From contig NZ_LR134201.1 in NCBI RefSeq assembly GCF_900635955.1, positions 3,348,001 through 3,412,000 on the forward strand: a DNA stretch of 64,000 nucleotides. The letters run 5' to 3'. This document shows, one piece after another, positions 7,893 through 17,110 of this stretch. The position numbers and the translations under genes are program-made. Numbering within the stretch: the stretch's first letter is position 1; the number at the start of each line of letters is the position of its first letter. The DNA comes from Cedecea lapagei (GTDB lineage Bacteria > Pseudomonadota > Gammaproteobacteria > Enterobacterales > Enterobacteriaceae). The notes below the pieces were generated by a model. It was not told the origin of the DNA, ran no database searches, and worked only from the letters and a program-made list of their open reading frames with translations.

Positions 7893-10800
7893 TTATTTCT
7901 GCTTTTTAATAAGCAGATATACCGCAGGGATAACCAGCATCGACAGCAGCGGCGCCGTTATCATTCCACCAATCATCGGTGCGGCAATACGTCGCATCAC
8001 CTCTGACCCGGTTCCGTTCCCCCACATAATAGGTAACAAACCGGCAATAATGGTGGCTACGGTCATCACCTTAGGCCTGACGCGCAGCACCGCCCCCTCG
8101 TGAATAGCGCGTCGCAGCATGCCGCGATCCTGCACCTCATCCATTTTTTGATGTCTGGCAAGCGCCTGGTTTAAATAAAGCACCATAATCACACCGAATT
8201 CCGCAGACACCCCCGCCAGGGCAATAAAGCCAACGGCACCGGCCACCGACAAATTATACCCCAGCAGATAGAGCAGCCAGACGCCACCAATTAATGAGAA
8301 CGGCAAAGTAGCCATAATTAATAGCGCATCCTTCACCCGGGAGAAGGTGACATATAACAGTACGAATATGATTAACAAGGTAAAGGGCAGCACGATTTTT
8401 AATTTCGCGGTGGCACGCTCCAGATACTCAAACTGCCCTGACCATGAAAGCGAAACGCCCTCCGGCAATTTAACCTGCTCGGCCACCGCACGCTGCATAT
8501 CCTCCACGGCAGACTTCAAATCACGCCCGCGCAAATCAACATAAACCCAGTTTGAAAGGCGGGCATTTTCACTTTTCAGCATTGGCGGCCCTTCGGTGAT
8601 GGCGATATTAGCCAGTTCAGAAAGCGCCAGCTGGCTGCCGTTAGCGGTGATAACCGGCAAATCACGCAATTTTTGCAGATTATCCCGCAGCTCGCGCGGG
8701 TAACGCACGTTTATCGGGAACCGCTCGCGCCCCTCAATGGTTTCGCCGATGTTCTCGCCTCCGATAACCGTAGCCACCAGCGACTGTAGCTCCTTCACTG
8801 AAACGCCATAGCGCGCCGCTTTACGACGATCGATGTCTATATCCACATAGCGCCCGCCGCCCAAACGCTCGGCCAGCGCTGAGGTCACCCCTGGCACCTG
8901 CTTCACCACGCGCTCAATCTGCTCGGCGACCGACTCAATGGCGGCAATATTATTGCCGTTCACCTTTATCCCTACCGGACTTTTGATCCCCGTAGCCAGC
9001 ATATCCAGGCGGTTGCGAATAGGCGGAACCCACACGTTGGCAATCCCCGGCACTTTGACCACGTTGTCCAGCTCATTCACCAGCTTGTCCATCGTCATTC
9101 CCGGACGCCACTGGTCGCGCGGCTTAAAGCGGATGGTGGTTTCAATCATCGTCAGCGGTGCCGGATCGGTGGCCGTTTCGGCGCGCCCGGCCTTACCGAA
9201 TACCGTTGCAACCTCCGGCACGGTTTTGATCAGACGATCGGTCTGTTGCAGCAGCCGCCCCGCCTCACGCGTTGATATACCCGGCAGCGTCGAAGGCATA
9301 TACAGCAGGTCACCTTCATCCAGCGGCGGCATAAACTCGCTTCCCAGCTGGCTTAGCGGCCAAAGCGTCGCCACCATCAGCACGCCGGCAACCGCAAGCG
9401 TGATCTTCGGCCTGTCGAGCACCTTTTCCAGCACGGGCTCGTAGGCCGCAATAAGCCAGCGGTTAATCGGGTTAGCTTTTTCATCAGGGATCTTGCCGCG
9501 GATAAACCAGCCCATCAGCACCGGCACCAGCGTAATCCCAAGCCCCGCGGCTACCGCCATGGACCAGGTTTTGGTAAACGCCAGCGGCGAAAACATCCTC
9601 CCCTCCTGCGCTTCAAGAGAGAAAACCGGGATAAATGAAAGGGTGATAATCAGCAGGCTGCAGAATAGCGCAGGCCCCACTTCTACGGCAGCCTGCTGTG
9701 AGAGCTGCCAGTAATCCGGGCCGCGCGGCTGCTCCCCGGGATGTTCATGCCGCCACTGTTCGAGCACCTTATGCATATTCTCGATCATCACTATCGCCGC
9801 ATCGACCATCGCGCCAATGGCGATAGCAATCCCGCCAAGCGACATAATATTGGCATTGACGCCCTGATAGTGCATGACGATAAACGCCCCAAGGATGCCG
9901 AGCGGCAAAGAGACGATCGCCACCAGCGCGGAGCGGAAGTGGAACAGAAATAGCGAACAAATAACAGCCACAACGATAAACTCTTCCAGCAGCTTATGGG
10001 AGAGCGTTTCAATCGCGTTTTCAATCAGATGGGAACGGTCATAGACCGGCACAATTTCAACGCCTGCCGGGAGACTCTTTTGCAGTTGAGCCAGCTTTTC
10101 TTTTACCGCATTGATCGTTTCAAGGGCGTTTTTGCCATAGCGCATGACGATAATACCGCCCGCCACTTCACCTTCGCCGTTAAACTCCGCGACGCCGCGG
10201 CGGATTTCAGGTCCTAGCCTGACGGCAGCAACGTCGGAAAGGAGCACCGGCACGCCATCGCGGCTGGTGATAACGACCTGCTTAAAGTCATCCAAATTTT
10301 TGAGGTAGCCGGAGGTGCGAACCATATACTCGGCCTCGCCCATCTCAAGCACCGAGCCACCCCCCTCCTGATTAGCGCTCTTCACCGCGTTGATGACCTG
10401 CTCATGGGTGATATTCAGCGCCTTCATCCGTTCCGGATCGAGCACGATCTGGTACTGACGTACCATACCGCCCACGCTCGCCACTTCGGAGACGTTCGGG
10501 ACGGTTTTGAGTTCAAATTTCAGCGTCCAGTCCTGCAGGGCTCGCAGGTCGGCAAGGCTGTGTTTCCCTGTTCGGTCCACCAGAGCATACTCATAAACCC
10601 AACCAACGCCGGTAGCATCCGGCCCCAGTGAGGCTTTGGCCTCCGGCGGCAGTTGAGACTGAACCTGGCTCAGGTATTCAAGGACTCTGGAGCGCGCCCA
10701 ATAGGGATCGGTGCCGTCGTCGAACAAGATATAAACATAGGAATCGCCAAACATTGAGAATCCACGCACCGTTTTCGCGCCCGGCACGGACAGCATGGTG

Positions 10801-11012
10801 GTGGTCAGCGGATAAGTGACCTGATCCTCAACGATTTGCGGTGCCTTGCCCGGATAACTGACGCGCACAATAACCTGTACATCGGAGAGATCCGGTAGCG
10901 CATCCAGCGGCGCTCGCTGCAGCGACCAAAGGCCCCACGCTGCCATAATGATAGCGGCCAGCACCACCAGCAGGCGATTTTTAAGCGACCAGCGAATAAC
11001 GGCGGCAATCAT
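7893..11012 (-). CDS. cusA: Heavy-metal efflux RND pump CusA
   Basis: A 1039-residue inner-membrane proton antiporter of the HME-RND family (CusA 1047 in E. coli), exporting Cu(I)/Ag(I). It has 12 predicted membrane helices and two large periplasmic loops. The transmembrane proton relay motif AIAIGAMVDAAIVMIEN is present near residue 400, as are family blocks QRAPLDALPDLSDVQV and GSEFMPPLDEGDLLYMPS. Periplasmic methionines typical of the copper relay are present. Its ATG overlaps the cusB stop by four bases, so translation is coupled. It is the last gene of a five-gene minus-strand operon. Confidence 0.93.
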   Translation of the reverse strand: MIAAVIRWSLKNRLLVVLAAIIMAAWGLWSLQRAPLDALPDLSDVQVIVRVSYPGKAPQIVEDQVTYPLTTTMLSVPGAKTVRGFSMFGDSYVYILFDDGTDPYWARSRVLEYLSQVQSQLPPEAKASLGPDATGVGWVYEYALVDRTGKHSLADLRALQDWTLKFELKTVPNVSEVASVGGMVRQYQIVLDPERMKALNITHEQVINAVKSANQEGGGSVLEMGEAEYMVRTSGYLKNLDDFKQVVITSRDGVPVLLSDVAAVRLGPEIRRGVAEFNGEGEVAGGIIVMRYGKNALETINAVKEKLAQLQKSLPAGVEIVPVYDRSHLIENAIETLSHKLLEEFIVVAVICSLFLFHFRSALVAIVSLPLGILGAFIVMHYQGVNANIMSLGGIAIAIGAMVDAAIVMIENMHKVLEQWRHEHPGEQPRGPDYWQLSQQAAVEVGPALFCSLLIITLSFIPVFSLEAQEGRMFSPLAFTKTWSMAVAAGLGITLVPVLMGWFIRGKIPDEKANPINRWLIAAYEPVLEKVLDRPKITLAVAGVLMVATLWPLSQLGSEFMPPLDEGDLLYMPSTLPGISTREAGRLLQQTDRLIKTVPEVATVFGKAGRAETATDPAPLTMIETTIRFKPRDQWRPGMTMDKLVNELDNVVKVPGIANVWVPPIRNRLDMLATGIKSPVGIKVNGNNIAAIESVAEQIERVVKQVPGVTSALAERLGGGRYVDIDIDRRKAARYGVSVKELQSLVATVIGGENIGETIEGRERFPINVRYPRELRDNLQKLRDLPVITANGSQLALSELANIAITEGPPMLKSENARLSNWVYVDLRGRDLKSAVEDMQRAVAEQVKLPEGVSLSWSGQFEYLERATAKLKIVLPFTLLIIFVLLYVTFSRVKDALLIMATLPFSLIGGVWLLYLLGYNLSVAGAVGFIALAGVSAEFGVIMVLYLNQALARHQKMDEVQDRGMLRRAIHEGAVLRVRPKVMTVATIIAGLLPIMWGNGTGSEVMRRIAAPMIGGMITAPLLSMLVIPAVYLLIKKQK

Positions 11013-12475
11013 TTGTGCGCCTCCGTCATCGGCATCAGGTGGGTAATCACGGCACCCTGCTCGTCATCCATCGTAAAGCTGAACATCACCGAATCACCCG
11101 GTTTCAGGCTGGTCGGCGATTTCAGCGCAAAGGGCATCACCATGGCTCCCCAGTTAAGCGCCGGGATAGGATGATGGGCAATAGTAATGGCATCCGCGCT
11201 GACCGCCTTGACCACGCCTTCACCGTCGTAGGTTTTCACTGCGGGCAGGGCTTTTGGCTGATTCTCCGTTTCAGGCAAAGCGCTTCTCAGGCTTGCCTCC
11301 GAGTCGATAAGGAACTGGCCGGAAGTGACCACTTTCTCTCCCTCATTCAGCCCCGAGCGGATCTCCACCCAGCCCTTATCGCTGATGCCCGGCACCACGT
11401 TAACCGGGCGGAAATGGCCGCCCTCTTCGGCAACCAGCACGCGACTTTGGCTCCCGGTCTCAATCAGCGACTCCTCCGGTATGGCCAGCACGGCAGCGCG
11501 TGGCTGCGAGTTCGCCAGATGGACGCCCAGATACATGCCGGGCTTAAGTTTCCTCTGCGGATTATCAAGCACGATACGCGCCTTCAGCGTGCGGGTGGCG
11601 GTTTCAAGATTCGGCAGCAGCTCGCTTACCCGCCCGTGGAACACTTCTCCAGGCCAGCTATCCGCCGTCGCCACAATCTCGCTTCCCGGCTGCAGAGCCT
11701 GAGCCTGTGACTGAGGGTAATCCACCACAATCCACACCGATTCAAGACTTGCCACTTCGAACAGCGGCGCATTAGCCGTTACCTGCTGCCCTTCACGCAC
11801 CTCAAGCTTATTGACATAACCGGCTAGTTTCGCGCGAACAATGACGCGGGTTTGCGGCTTGCCGCTGCGCTCAACCTGGCGAACCACTTCGGCAGGCATA
11901 AACTGCAGCTGCAGTCGTTCTCTTGCCGCGGCGGTTAAAGCGCTGTCTCCCAGCTTGCGCACGGCCAGATACTCCTGCTGCGCCGCCGTCCACTCGGGGA
12001 ACCATAGCTGTGCCAGAGGCTCGCCTTCCTTCACATACTGCTGCGGGGCTTTGACATAAAGCGTTTCAACGATGCCGTTGGCGCTGGCCGGGATTATCTG
12101 CACGCTGCGTTCATCCAGGGTAACGGTGGCGAAAGCCGCGAACGGAACGCTCAGAGATTTACGCTCAACGGCAGCCGTTTTAATCCCCAGGTTCTGCTGC
12201 TGGCGGTTACTGACCGTCACGCCGCCGTCGTCGGTCACTTCATCCGCGTAACGCGGCACCAGCGCCATATCCATAAACGGCGATTTGCCCGGTTTGTCGA
12301 ACCGTTGCCCGGGCACCATGGGATCGTACCAGTAAAGGACTTTACGCCCGCTCTCCTGCTGAGCCTGCGGGTCTGGCTGCTGATGATAAGTTTGCTGTTT
12401 CCCGGCGTAATAGCCTGCGGCCAGAGCGGCAACCACCGCCAGCGCCAGGAGGGAAAAGTTGAGTGATTTTTTCAT
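11009..12475 (-). CDS. cusB: CusB periplasmic adaptor with fused CusF domain
   Basis: A 488-residue membrane-fusion protein linking CusA to the outer-membrane channel. It has one N-terminal membrane anchor, the metal-binding YWYDPMVPGQRFDKPGKSPF segment, and lipoyl/beta-barrel domains. E. coli CusB is about 407 residues; the extra 80 at the C-terminus form a second CusF-like domain, with GEGVVKAVSADAITIAHHPI and NWGAMVMPF matching the His, Trp and Met ligands of CusF. The pump therefore carries a tethered Cu(I)/Ag(I) chaperone besides the separate CusF. Its ATG shares one base with the upstream stop. Confidence 0.92.
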   Translation of the reverse strand: MKKSLNFSLLALAVVAALAAGYYAGKQQTYHQQPDPQAQQESGRKVLYWYDPMVPGQRFDKPGKSPFMDMALVPRYADEVTDDGGVTVSNRQQQNLGIKTAAVERKSLSVPFAAFATVTLDERSVQIIPASANGIVETLYVKAPQQYVKEGEPLAQLWFPEWTAAQQEYLAVRKLGDSALTAAARERLQLQFMPAEVVRQVERSGKPQTRVIVRAKLAGYVNKLEVREGQQVTANAPLFEVASLESVWIVVDYPQSQAQALQPGSEIVATADSWPGEVFHGRVSELLPNLETATRTLKARIVLDNPQRKLKPGMYLGVHLANSQPRAAVLAIPEESLIETGSQSRVLVAEEGGHFRPVNVVPGISDKGWVEIRSGLNEGEKVVTSGQFLIDSEASLRSALPETENQPKALPAVKTYDGEGVVKAVSADAITIAHHPIPALNWGAMVMPFALKSPTSLKPGDSVMFSFTMDDEQGAVITHLMPMTEAHK

Positions 12476-13728
12476 TAGTTAACATCCTGAGGCGTGAGGT
12501 AGCGAATCGCGGCCCAGTTGGTCGCAACGGCTTTTTCAGCGCTGCTGGCAGTCAGTTCGCTGTCCAGCAGATCCCGGCGGGCGGCCAGCAGCTCGGCCAG
12601 GGAGGACTGGCCGGCCCGGTACTGAGACTCCAGCAGCGACAGGCGCTGACGCTGGAGCGGTAAAGCCTGATCCTGCTGGCGCTGCCAGACGCTCTGCGCC
12701 GCCTGGTAGTTCGCCACCAGCGTACGAACCAAAGCAACGTGTTCGCGGCGAGCCAGCGCCAGCTGATCGTTAGCTTCCATCGCGCGTGAAACATCCGCCG
12801 AGTAGTCTTTGTCCTGGCGCTGCGACTTGAACAGCGGCAGATCGACGGTGAACATCACGCCAGCCATATCGTCATAGCCTTCAGCGCGGCGTCCGTAATA
12901 AACCTCCACGCCAACGTCTGGTTTGGCGGCAACGGCAGACTGCGCTGACTTCGCACGGGCAACATCAGCCTCACGGGCAGCCTCAATCACCTCCGGATGC
13001 TGCATAACGCCCTCTTCAAGTACCCCTGCGGCAGCAGGCAAACGCTGATAGCGAGGCAAGGCCCCGCTCACGCTCTCCACCGGCTGTCCGGTCAACTGCA
13101 GCAGGCGGGTTTGTGCCAGCGTGACATCGCGCTCGGCAAGCGTCACTTTGTCCTGCATCGTCAGCAGCGTCATGCGGATGTCCACCACGCCTGAGGCAGG
13201 CGAAGTGCCGCTGGCGACGGTGGCTTTCTGAACGCCGATCTGCCGCTCGGTTTCATTAACCAGCTTGCGTGCCGCAGCCAGCACCCGCTCGGATAACGCC
13301 AGATCCAACCACGCCTGCGCGGTGTCGCGCTGAAGGTTGGCGCGAATCACTTCCGCTTTGGCCTGGCTGCTGGCGGATTGCGCAAGAAAGGTCTCAGCCT
13401 TACGGTCGCGTTTTTCCTCGCTAACGTAATCCTGCATGATGCCAATCCGCTGCATCGTCATGCCTTCGCGGCTAAAACGATGGTTATTGCTGCCCTGCAC
13501 CGGTACGTTCTCAATACCAAATTTGAGCTTCGGGTCGGGCAGCTGCCGGGCAGAATCAGCCATCGCGTTTAGCGCGTCGCTCTGGTTACGGTTAGCGGAC
13601 AGCGCCGCAGAATAGTGCTCGGCGGCCAGCAGAGTCTGTTGCAGGCTGAACTCCGCCGCCTGAGCGGCGGAGACAGACGTAGCCAACAGCACCCCGCCAA
13701 GCCAGAGGCTCAGGGTGTGTCGTTTCAT
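12475..13728 (-). CDS. TolC-family outer-membrane channel of the Cus system
   Basis: A 417-residue outer-membrane efflux protein with a Sec signal peptide (ending AQAAE) and no lipobox, so it differs from the lipoprotein CusC of E. coli. It carries two internally repeated alpha-helical halves typical of TolC-type channels, with QLPDPKLKFGIENVP and the second-half LPLFKSQRQDKDYSADV. Sitting between cusF and cusB in the same operon, it is most likely the exit duct of this RND pump. Family membership is certain; metal specificity is inferred from the neighbours. Confidence 0.9.
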   Translation of the reverse strand: MKRHTLSLWLGGVLLATSVSAAQAAEFSLQQTLLAAEHYSAALSANRNQSDALNAMADSARQLPDPKLKFGIENVPVQGSNNHRFSREGMTMQRIGIMQDYVSEEKRDRKAETFLAQSASSQAKAEVIRANLQRDTAQAWLDLALSERVLAAARKLVNETERQIGVQKATVASGTSPASGVVDIRMTLLTMQDKVTLAERDVTLAQTRLLQLTGQPVESVSGALPRYQRLPAAAGVLEEGVMQHPEVIEAAREADVARAKSAQSAVAAKPDVGVEVYYGRRAEGYDDMAGVMFTVDLPLFKSQRQDKDYSADVSRAMEANDQLALARREHVALVRTLVANYQAAQSVWQRQQDQALPLQRQRLSLLESQYRAGQSSLAELLAARRDLLDSELTASSAEKAVATNWAAIRYLTPQDVN

Positions 13729-13739
13729 GGCAACCTCGG

Positions 13740-14117
13740 TTATTTAAGCGGGGTTACGGAAACCAGCTGATACCCGGCCGCATGCGGGGTGAAGGAGAAA
13801 GCAAGCTTCTCCCCTACCGTCAACGCAGGCAAAGAGTTGTCCTTAGGCAGAGCGAACGTCATGGTCATCGCCGGCCAGCCAAGTTCGGCGACGGGATGAT
13901 GAGAAATGGTTACCGTATCGGCGGTGACTTTTTTTACTACGCCTTCGGTGTGGTAGACGGTAGTGGAAGGTGAGGCGTCAGAAGACATCGACATGCCTGG
14001 CATATCAGACATCCCCTTCATTGAGGACATATCGTGGGTGGTTTCAGCGGAAAACGCAGGGAAAGAGGCAGCAACGAGCAGCGCGCAGGCCGCAGCAGAA
14101 CGAAGGATATTAGACAT
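13740..14117 (-). CDS. cusF: Periplasmic Cu(I)/Ag(I) chaperone CusF
   Basis: A 125-residue exported protein with a signal peptide of about 23 residues, a Met/His-rich linker (HDMSSMKGMSDMPGMSMSS) and a small OB-fold domain. The conserved copper-site residues appear in TISHHPVAELGWPAMTMTF, corresponding to the His, Trp and two Met ligands of E. coli CusF. CusF hands Cu(I) or Ag(I) to CusB. It lies 11 bp upstream of the TolC-type gene. A second copy of this domain is fused to CusB in the same operon. Confidence 0.93.
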   Translation of the reverse strand: MSNILRSAAACALLVAASFPAFSAETTHDMSSMKGMSDMPGMSMSSDASPSTTVYHTEGVVKKVTADTVTISHHPVAELGWPAMTMTFALPKDNSLPALTVGEKLAFSFTPHAAGYQLVSVTPLK

Positions 14118-14184
14118 AATTTATCTCCAGAAACACGGTCAAAAGGGAAAAGGGCTAAGCCCCAAAACAGTGACGGTGCTGGAG

Positions 14185-14598
14185 TTATTCTCTAAAACGG
14201 CAAAAACGAATCGTTGCCGGGGGACCTGTTGCAGGCGGGTTAACATAAGGGGTGGACTCGACGACCGTCGAACACTGAGGCTCAATCAGAGCCAGAGAGT
14301 CAACAACCGGTAATGCCACCAGCGAGCTGTGCCCGTTGTCTTTTTGCATTACGTCAGGGACGCAGTGCTTCTCGCACAGCGGACTGCCGATTTTGGCCTG
14401 CATCGCCTTATCGGACATCTGCATGGTGCCAGAATGCGGGGCCACCATAGGGCCTGCGGTCATATCAACCGGGCAATCGTAAGATGCCACCGCCACCTGA
14501 CTGTTGACAAAAAACCAGCCAAACGCCAACAGCAGCATCAAAAGATGCTTTCTGATAAAGCGCCAGCGGCTTGTCGACCAGAGAGAGGTGTGCAGCAT
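14185..14598 (-). CDS. Met/Cys-rich exported protein heading the cus operon
   Basis: A 137-residue protein with one hydrophobic segment (residues about 18-38, HLLMLLLAFGWFFVNSQVAV) serving as signal or anchor, then a periplasmic part containing CPVDM, MQMSDKAMQAK, CEKHC and the C-terminal tail PPATIRFCRFRE. The paired cysteines, methionines and position as first gene of the copper/silver operon point to a metal-binding accessory role. Similar small proteins with a C-terminal RFCxFRE-like tail occur beside heavy-metal efflux genes, but I cannot name the family with certainty. It is followed by cusF after 67 bp. Confidence 0.7.
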   Translation of the reverse strand: MLHTSLWSTSRWRFIRKHLLMLLLAFGWFFVNSQVAVASYDCPVDMTAGPMVAPHSGTMQMSDKAMQAKIGSPLCEKHCVPDVMQKDNGHSSLVALPVVDSLALIEPQCSTVVESTPYVNPPATGPPATIRFCRFRE

Positions 14599-15005
14599 AA
14601 AAACCCCGACATAAAAGTGATGGGCAGTATAAGCATCCCCGCGCCACGTTAGAAAGTTATTTTTACTAGCTTTACGAAAAGCGCTTCAATTAACAATTCC
14701 GCAAAATACCCAACCTTATTTTGTAACGCATTGCAGATTTAATCCGCTAGATTTGCCCAAATTAAAGACAAAAGGCAGATTGATAATATGGATAATTGCC
14801 ATATCCATAGCAAAACACTCGACTAAAACAGAACCGTTGCAACGAAAGTTGACGCTCATCAGTAACTCGTCGCGAGTTCTGAGGCAAATTCTTAGCCCTG
14901 GATAGCCAGCTCTAAAAAATCACTATTCTTAATTTCTGAACGAAGACCTCTTTTAGCCACAAACGTCAGGACGCCGAAGAGCGCCTTAACGCACCAGGGG
15001 ATATT
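14599..15005. promoter_or_regulatory. Divergent control region between cus operon and dcuC
   Basis: This 407-bp AT-rich gap must hold the promoters of both the minus-strand copper operon and dcuC. Two inverted repeats stand out: CAAAATA-N8-TATTTTG at 14702-14723 (nearer the cus operon) and TATGGATA-N7-TATCCATA at 14787-14809. Neither is a recognisable CusR box (AAAATGACAA type) or a full FNR site; a lone FNR half (TTGAT) occurs at 14780-14784. I see no coding sequence here. Confidence 0.4.
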
Positions 15006-16385
15006 ATGCTTACCATTCTGGAACTTATTATTGGGGTAGTGGTGATTGTGGGCGTTGCCCGCTACATCATCAAAGGTTACTCCGCCACCGGCGTGCTGTT
15101 TGTCGGCGGGTTATTACTGCTTATCGTCAGCGCCCTGATGGGGCATAAAGTGTTGCCATCCGACACGGAAAGCACCGGCTACACGGCTACCGACATTTTT
15201 GAATACGTCAAAATCCTGCTGATGAGCCGCGGTGGCGACCTCGGCATGATGATCATGATGCTGTGCGGTTTCGCCGCCTACATGACCCACATTGGCGCTA
15301 ATGACGTCGTGGTCAAACTGGCGTCGAAGCCGCTGAAGTTCATCAACTCGCCCTATTTACTGATGATCGCCGCCTACTTCGTCGCCTGCCTGATGTCGCT
15401 CGCGGTGTCGTCCGCCACGGGCCTGGGCGTGCTGCTGATGGCAACGCTGTTCCCGGTGATGGTCAACGTAGGCATCAGCCGCGGCGCGGCGGCGGCCATC
15501 TGTGCCTCTCCGGCAGCGATTATTCTGGCCCCGACCTCAGGCGACGTCGTGCTGGCTGCGCAGGCCTCTGAAATGTCGTTGGTCGATTTTGCCTTTAAAA
15601 CCACCATCCCAATCTCCATTGCGGCCATTGTCAGCATGGCGATTGCGCACTTTTTCTGGCAGCGCTATCTCGATAAAAAAGAGCACATCAGCCACGAAAT
15701 GCTCGACGTGAGCGAAATCCAGACCACCGCCCCCTCTTTCTACGCCATTCTGCCGTTTACTCCGATCATCGGCGTGCTGATTTTCGACGGGAAATGGGGC
15801 CCACAGCTGCATATCATCACCATTCTGGTGATTTGCATTCTGATAGCCGCGCTGATTGAGTTTTTCCGCAGCTTCAATACGCAGCACGTCTTCTCGGGGA
15901 TGGAGGTGTGCTACCGCGGCATGGCCGATGCCTTTGCTAACGTGGTGATGCTGCTGGTGGCCGCCGGGGTATTTGCTCAAGGCCTGAGCACCATCGGCTT
16001 TATTCAAAGCCTGATCTCGATTGCCACCTCGTTTGGCTCGGCAAGCATTATTTTGATGCTGGTACTGGTCATTCTGACCATGCTGGCGGCAATGACTACC
16101 GGCTCCGGCAATGCGCCGTTTTATGCCTTCGTCGAGATGATCCCGAAGCTGGCCCACTCCTCCGGAATTAATCCGGCCTACCTGACCATCCCGATGCTGC
16201 AGGCCTCCAACCTGGGGCGTACCATCTCCCCGGTATCCGGCGTCGTGGTTGCCGTCGCAGGGATGGCGAAAATCTCGCCTTTCGAGGTGGTCAAACGCAC
16301 TTCTGTGCCGATCGCCGTGGGGCTTATCGTGGTGATTATCGCCACCGAGATCCTGGTGCCCTCCGCCGCCGTTATCGGCCAGTAG
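15006..16385 (+). CDS. dcuC: Anaerobic C4-dicarboxylate transporter DcuC
   Basis: A 459-residue inner-membrane carrier with about 12 hydrophobic segments, beginning MLTILELIIGVVVIVGVARY as E. coli DcuC does. DcuC mainly exports succinate during anaerobic fermentation. Its neighbourhood with dpiA and the citrate lyase operon is conserved in E. coli, and fits a fermentative role: citrate is cleaved to acetate and oxaloacetate, which is reduced to succinate and exported. AGGGG lies seven bases before the ATG. It converges with dpiA, the two genes separated by a 23-nt hairpin. Confidence 0.93.
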   Translation: MLTILELIIGVVVIVGVARYIIKGYSATGVLFVGGLLLLIVSALMGHKVLPSDTESTGYTATDIFEYVKILLMSRGGDLGMMIMMLCGFAAYMTHIGANDVVVKLASKPLKFINSPYLLMIAAYFVACLMSLAVSSATGLGVLLMATLFPVMVNVGISRGAAAAICASPAAIILAPTSGDVVLAAQASEMSLVDFAFKTTIPISIAAIVSMAIAHFFWQRYLDKKEHISHEMLDVSEIQTTAPSFYAILPFTPIIGVLIFDGKWGPQLHIITILVICILIAALIEFFRSFNTQHVFSGMEVCYRGMADAFANVVMLLVAAGVFAQGLSTIGFIQSLISIATSFGSASIILMLVLVILTMLAAMTTGSGNAPFYAFVEMIPKLAHSSGINPAYLTIPMLQASNLGRTISPVSGVVVAVAGMAKISPFEVVKRTSVPIAVGLIVVIIATEILVPSAAVIGQ

Positions 16386-16400
16386 CCCGTCAGGCTTGAT

Positions 16401-16423
16401 GCCGGGTAATGAGATTACCCGGC
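16401..16423. terminator. Hairpin between convergent dcuC and dpiA
   Basis: GCCGGGTAAT-GAG-ATTACCCGGC is a perfect 10-bp stem with a three-base loop. It contains the dpiA stop codon (16415-16417) and lacks a clear U-run, so it may act mainly as an mRNA 3' end for both convergent genes. Confidence 0.6.
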
Positions 16424-17110
16424 AATCTTATCGGGTAAGCGATAGATACGCTGGGGCCTTCCCACCTTGCCGTAGACAATCTCGGCGGCGATCGCCTGCC
16501 GGGCTGCGGCAAACTCTAAATATCGTCGGGCGGTTGTGCGGCTGAGTTTGAGCGCTACGGCGACGGTTTCCGCCGTATGGCGTACCTGCCTGTCGGTGAA
16601 TAATTGCCTCACCTTGCTCAGGGTTAGCGCATCAATACCCGCAGGAAGCGACTCTTTTGGCTCCCCCCGGGCGTAAGCGTTAAACATCTCGTCAATCTGG
16701 CGCTGGCTGGCGATATCTTTCCCGGCCAGCATCGCCATACGCTGCCGATAACGCACCAGCGTCTGGCCGAGGCGTTCATAGGCGACAGGCTTCACCAGAT
16801 AGTCAAAGACGCCGCACCGCACGGCATCGGCCACCGTTTCCATATCGCTGGCCGCCGTCACAAACACCACCCCTCCCGGATAGCGGGCTTCGGTAAGCTC
16901 ATGTAATAGCGTGGTGCCCTGGCCGTCGGGTAAATAGTTATCCAGCAGGATGAGTTCAGGCTTAAAGCGTTCGATCATGATTCTTGCCTGCGCTAAGTTC
17001 CCGGCCAGCCACACCGGCCCGCTGCCGTAAAACGTCTGCATAAATTCGGCATGCATTTCGGCCAGCGATGTTTCGTCCTCTACTATCAGAACCGTAAGAT
17101 TTTGTGCCAT
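16415..17110 (-). CDS. dpiA: Response regulator DpiA (CitB) without adjacent kinase
   Basis: A 231-residue CitB-type response regulator: receiver domain residues 1-125 with the phospho-acceptor Asp in LILLDNYLPDG, and a C-terminal helix-turn-helix (LKLSRTTARRYLEF) ending in GKVGRPQRIYRLP. It closely resembles E. coli DpiA, which with sensor kinase DpiB activates the citrate fermentation genes. In E. coli dpiB precedes dpiA in one operon divergent from citC; here 506 bp of non-coding DNA separate dpiA directly from citC and no kinase gene is present in the window. The regulator must rely on an unlinked kinase or act without one. Confidence 0.92.
   Translation of the reverse strand: MAQNLTVLIVEDETSLAEMHAEFMQTFYGSGPVWLAGNLAQARIMIERFKPELILLDNYLPDGQGTTLLHELTEARYPGGVVFVTAASDMETVADAVRCGVFDYLVKPVAYERLGQTLVRYRQRMAMLAGKDIASQRQIDEMFNAYARGEPKESLPAGIDALTLSKVRQLFTDRQVRHTAETVAVALKLSRTTARRYLEFAAARQAIAAEIVYGKVGRPQRIYRLPDKIAG

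Noticed and set aside
15537..16157. 206-codon open frame opposite dcuC
   Set aside because: Antisense shadow rich in Gln/His/Arg; dcuC on the plus strand is clearly the gene.
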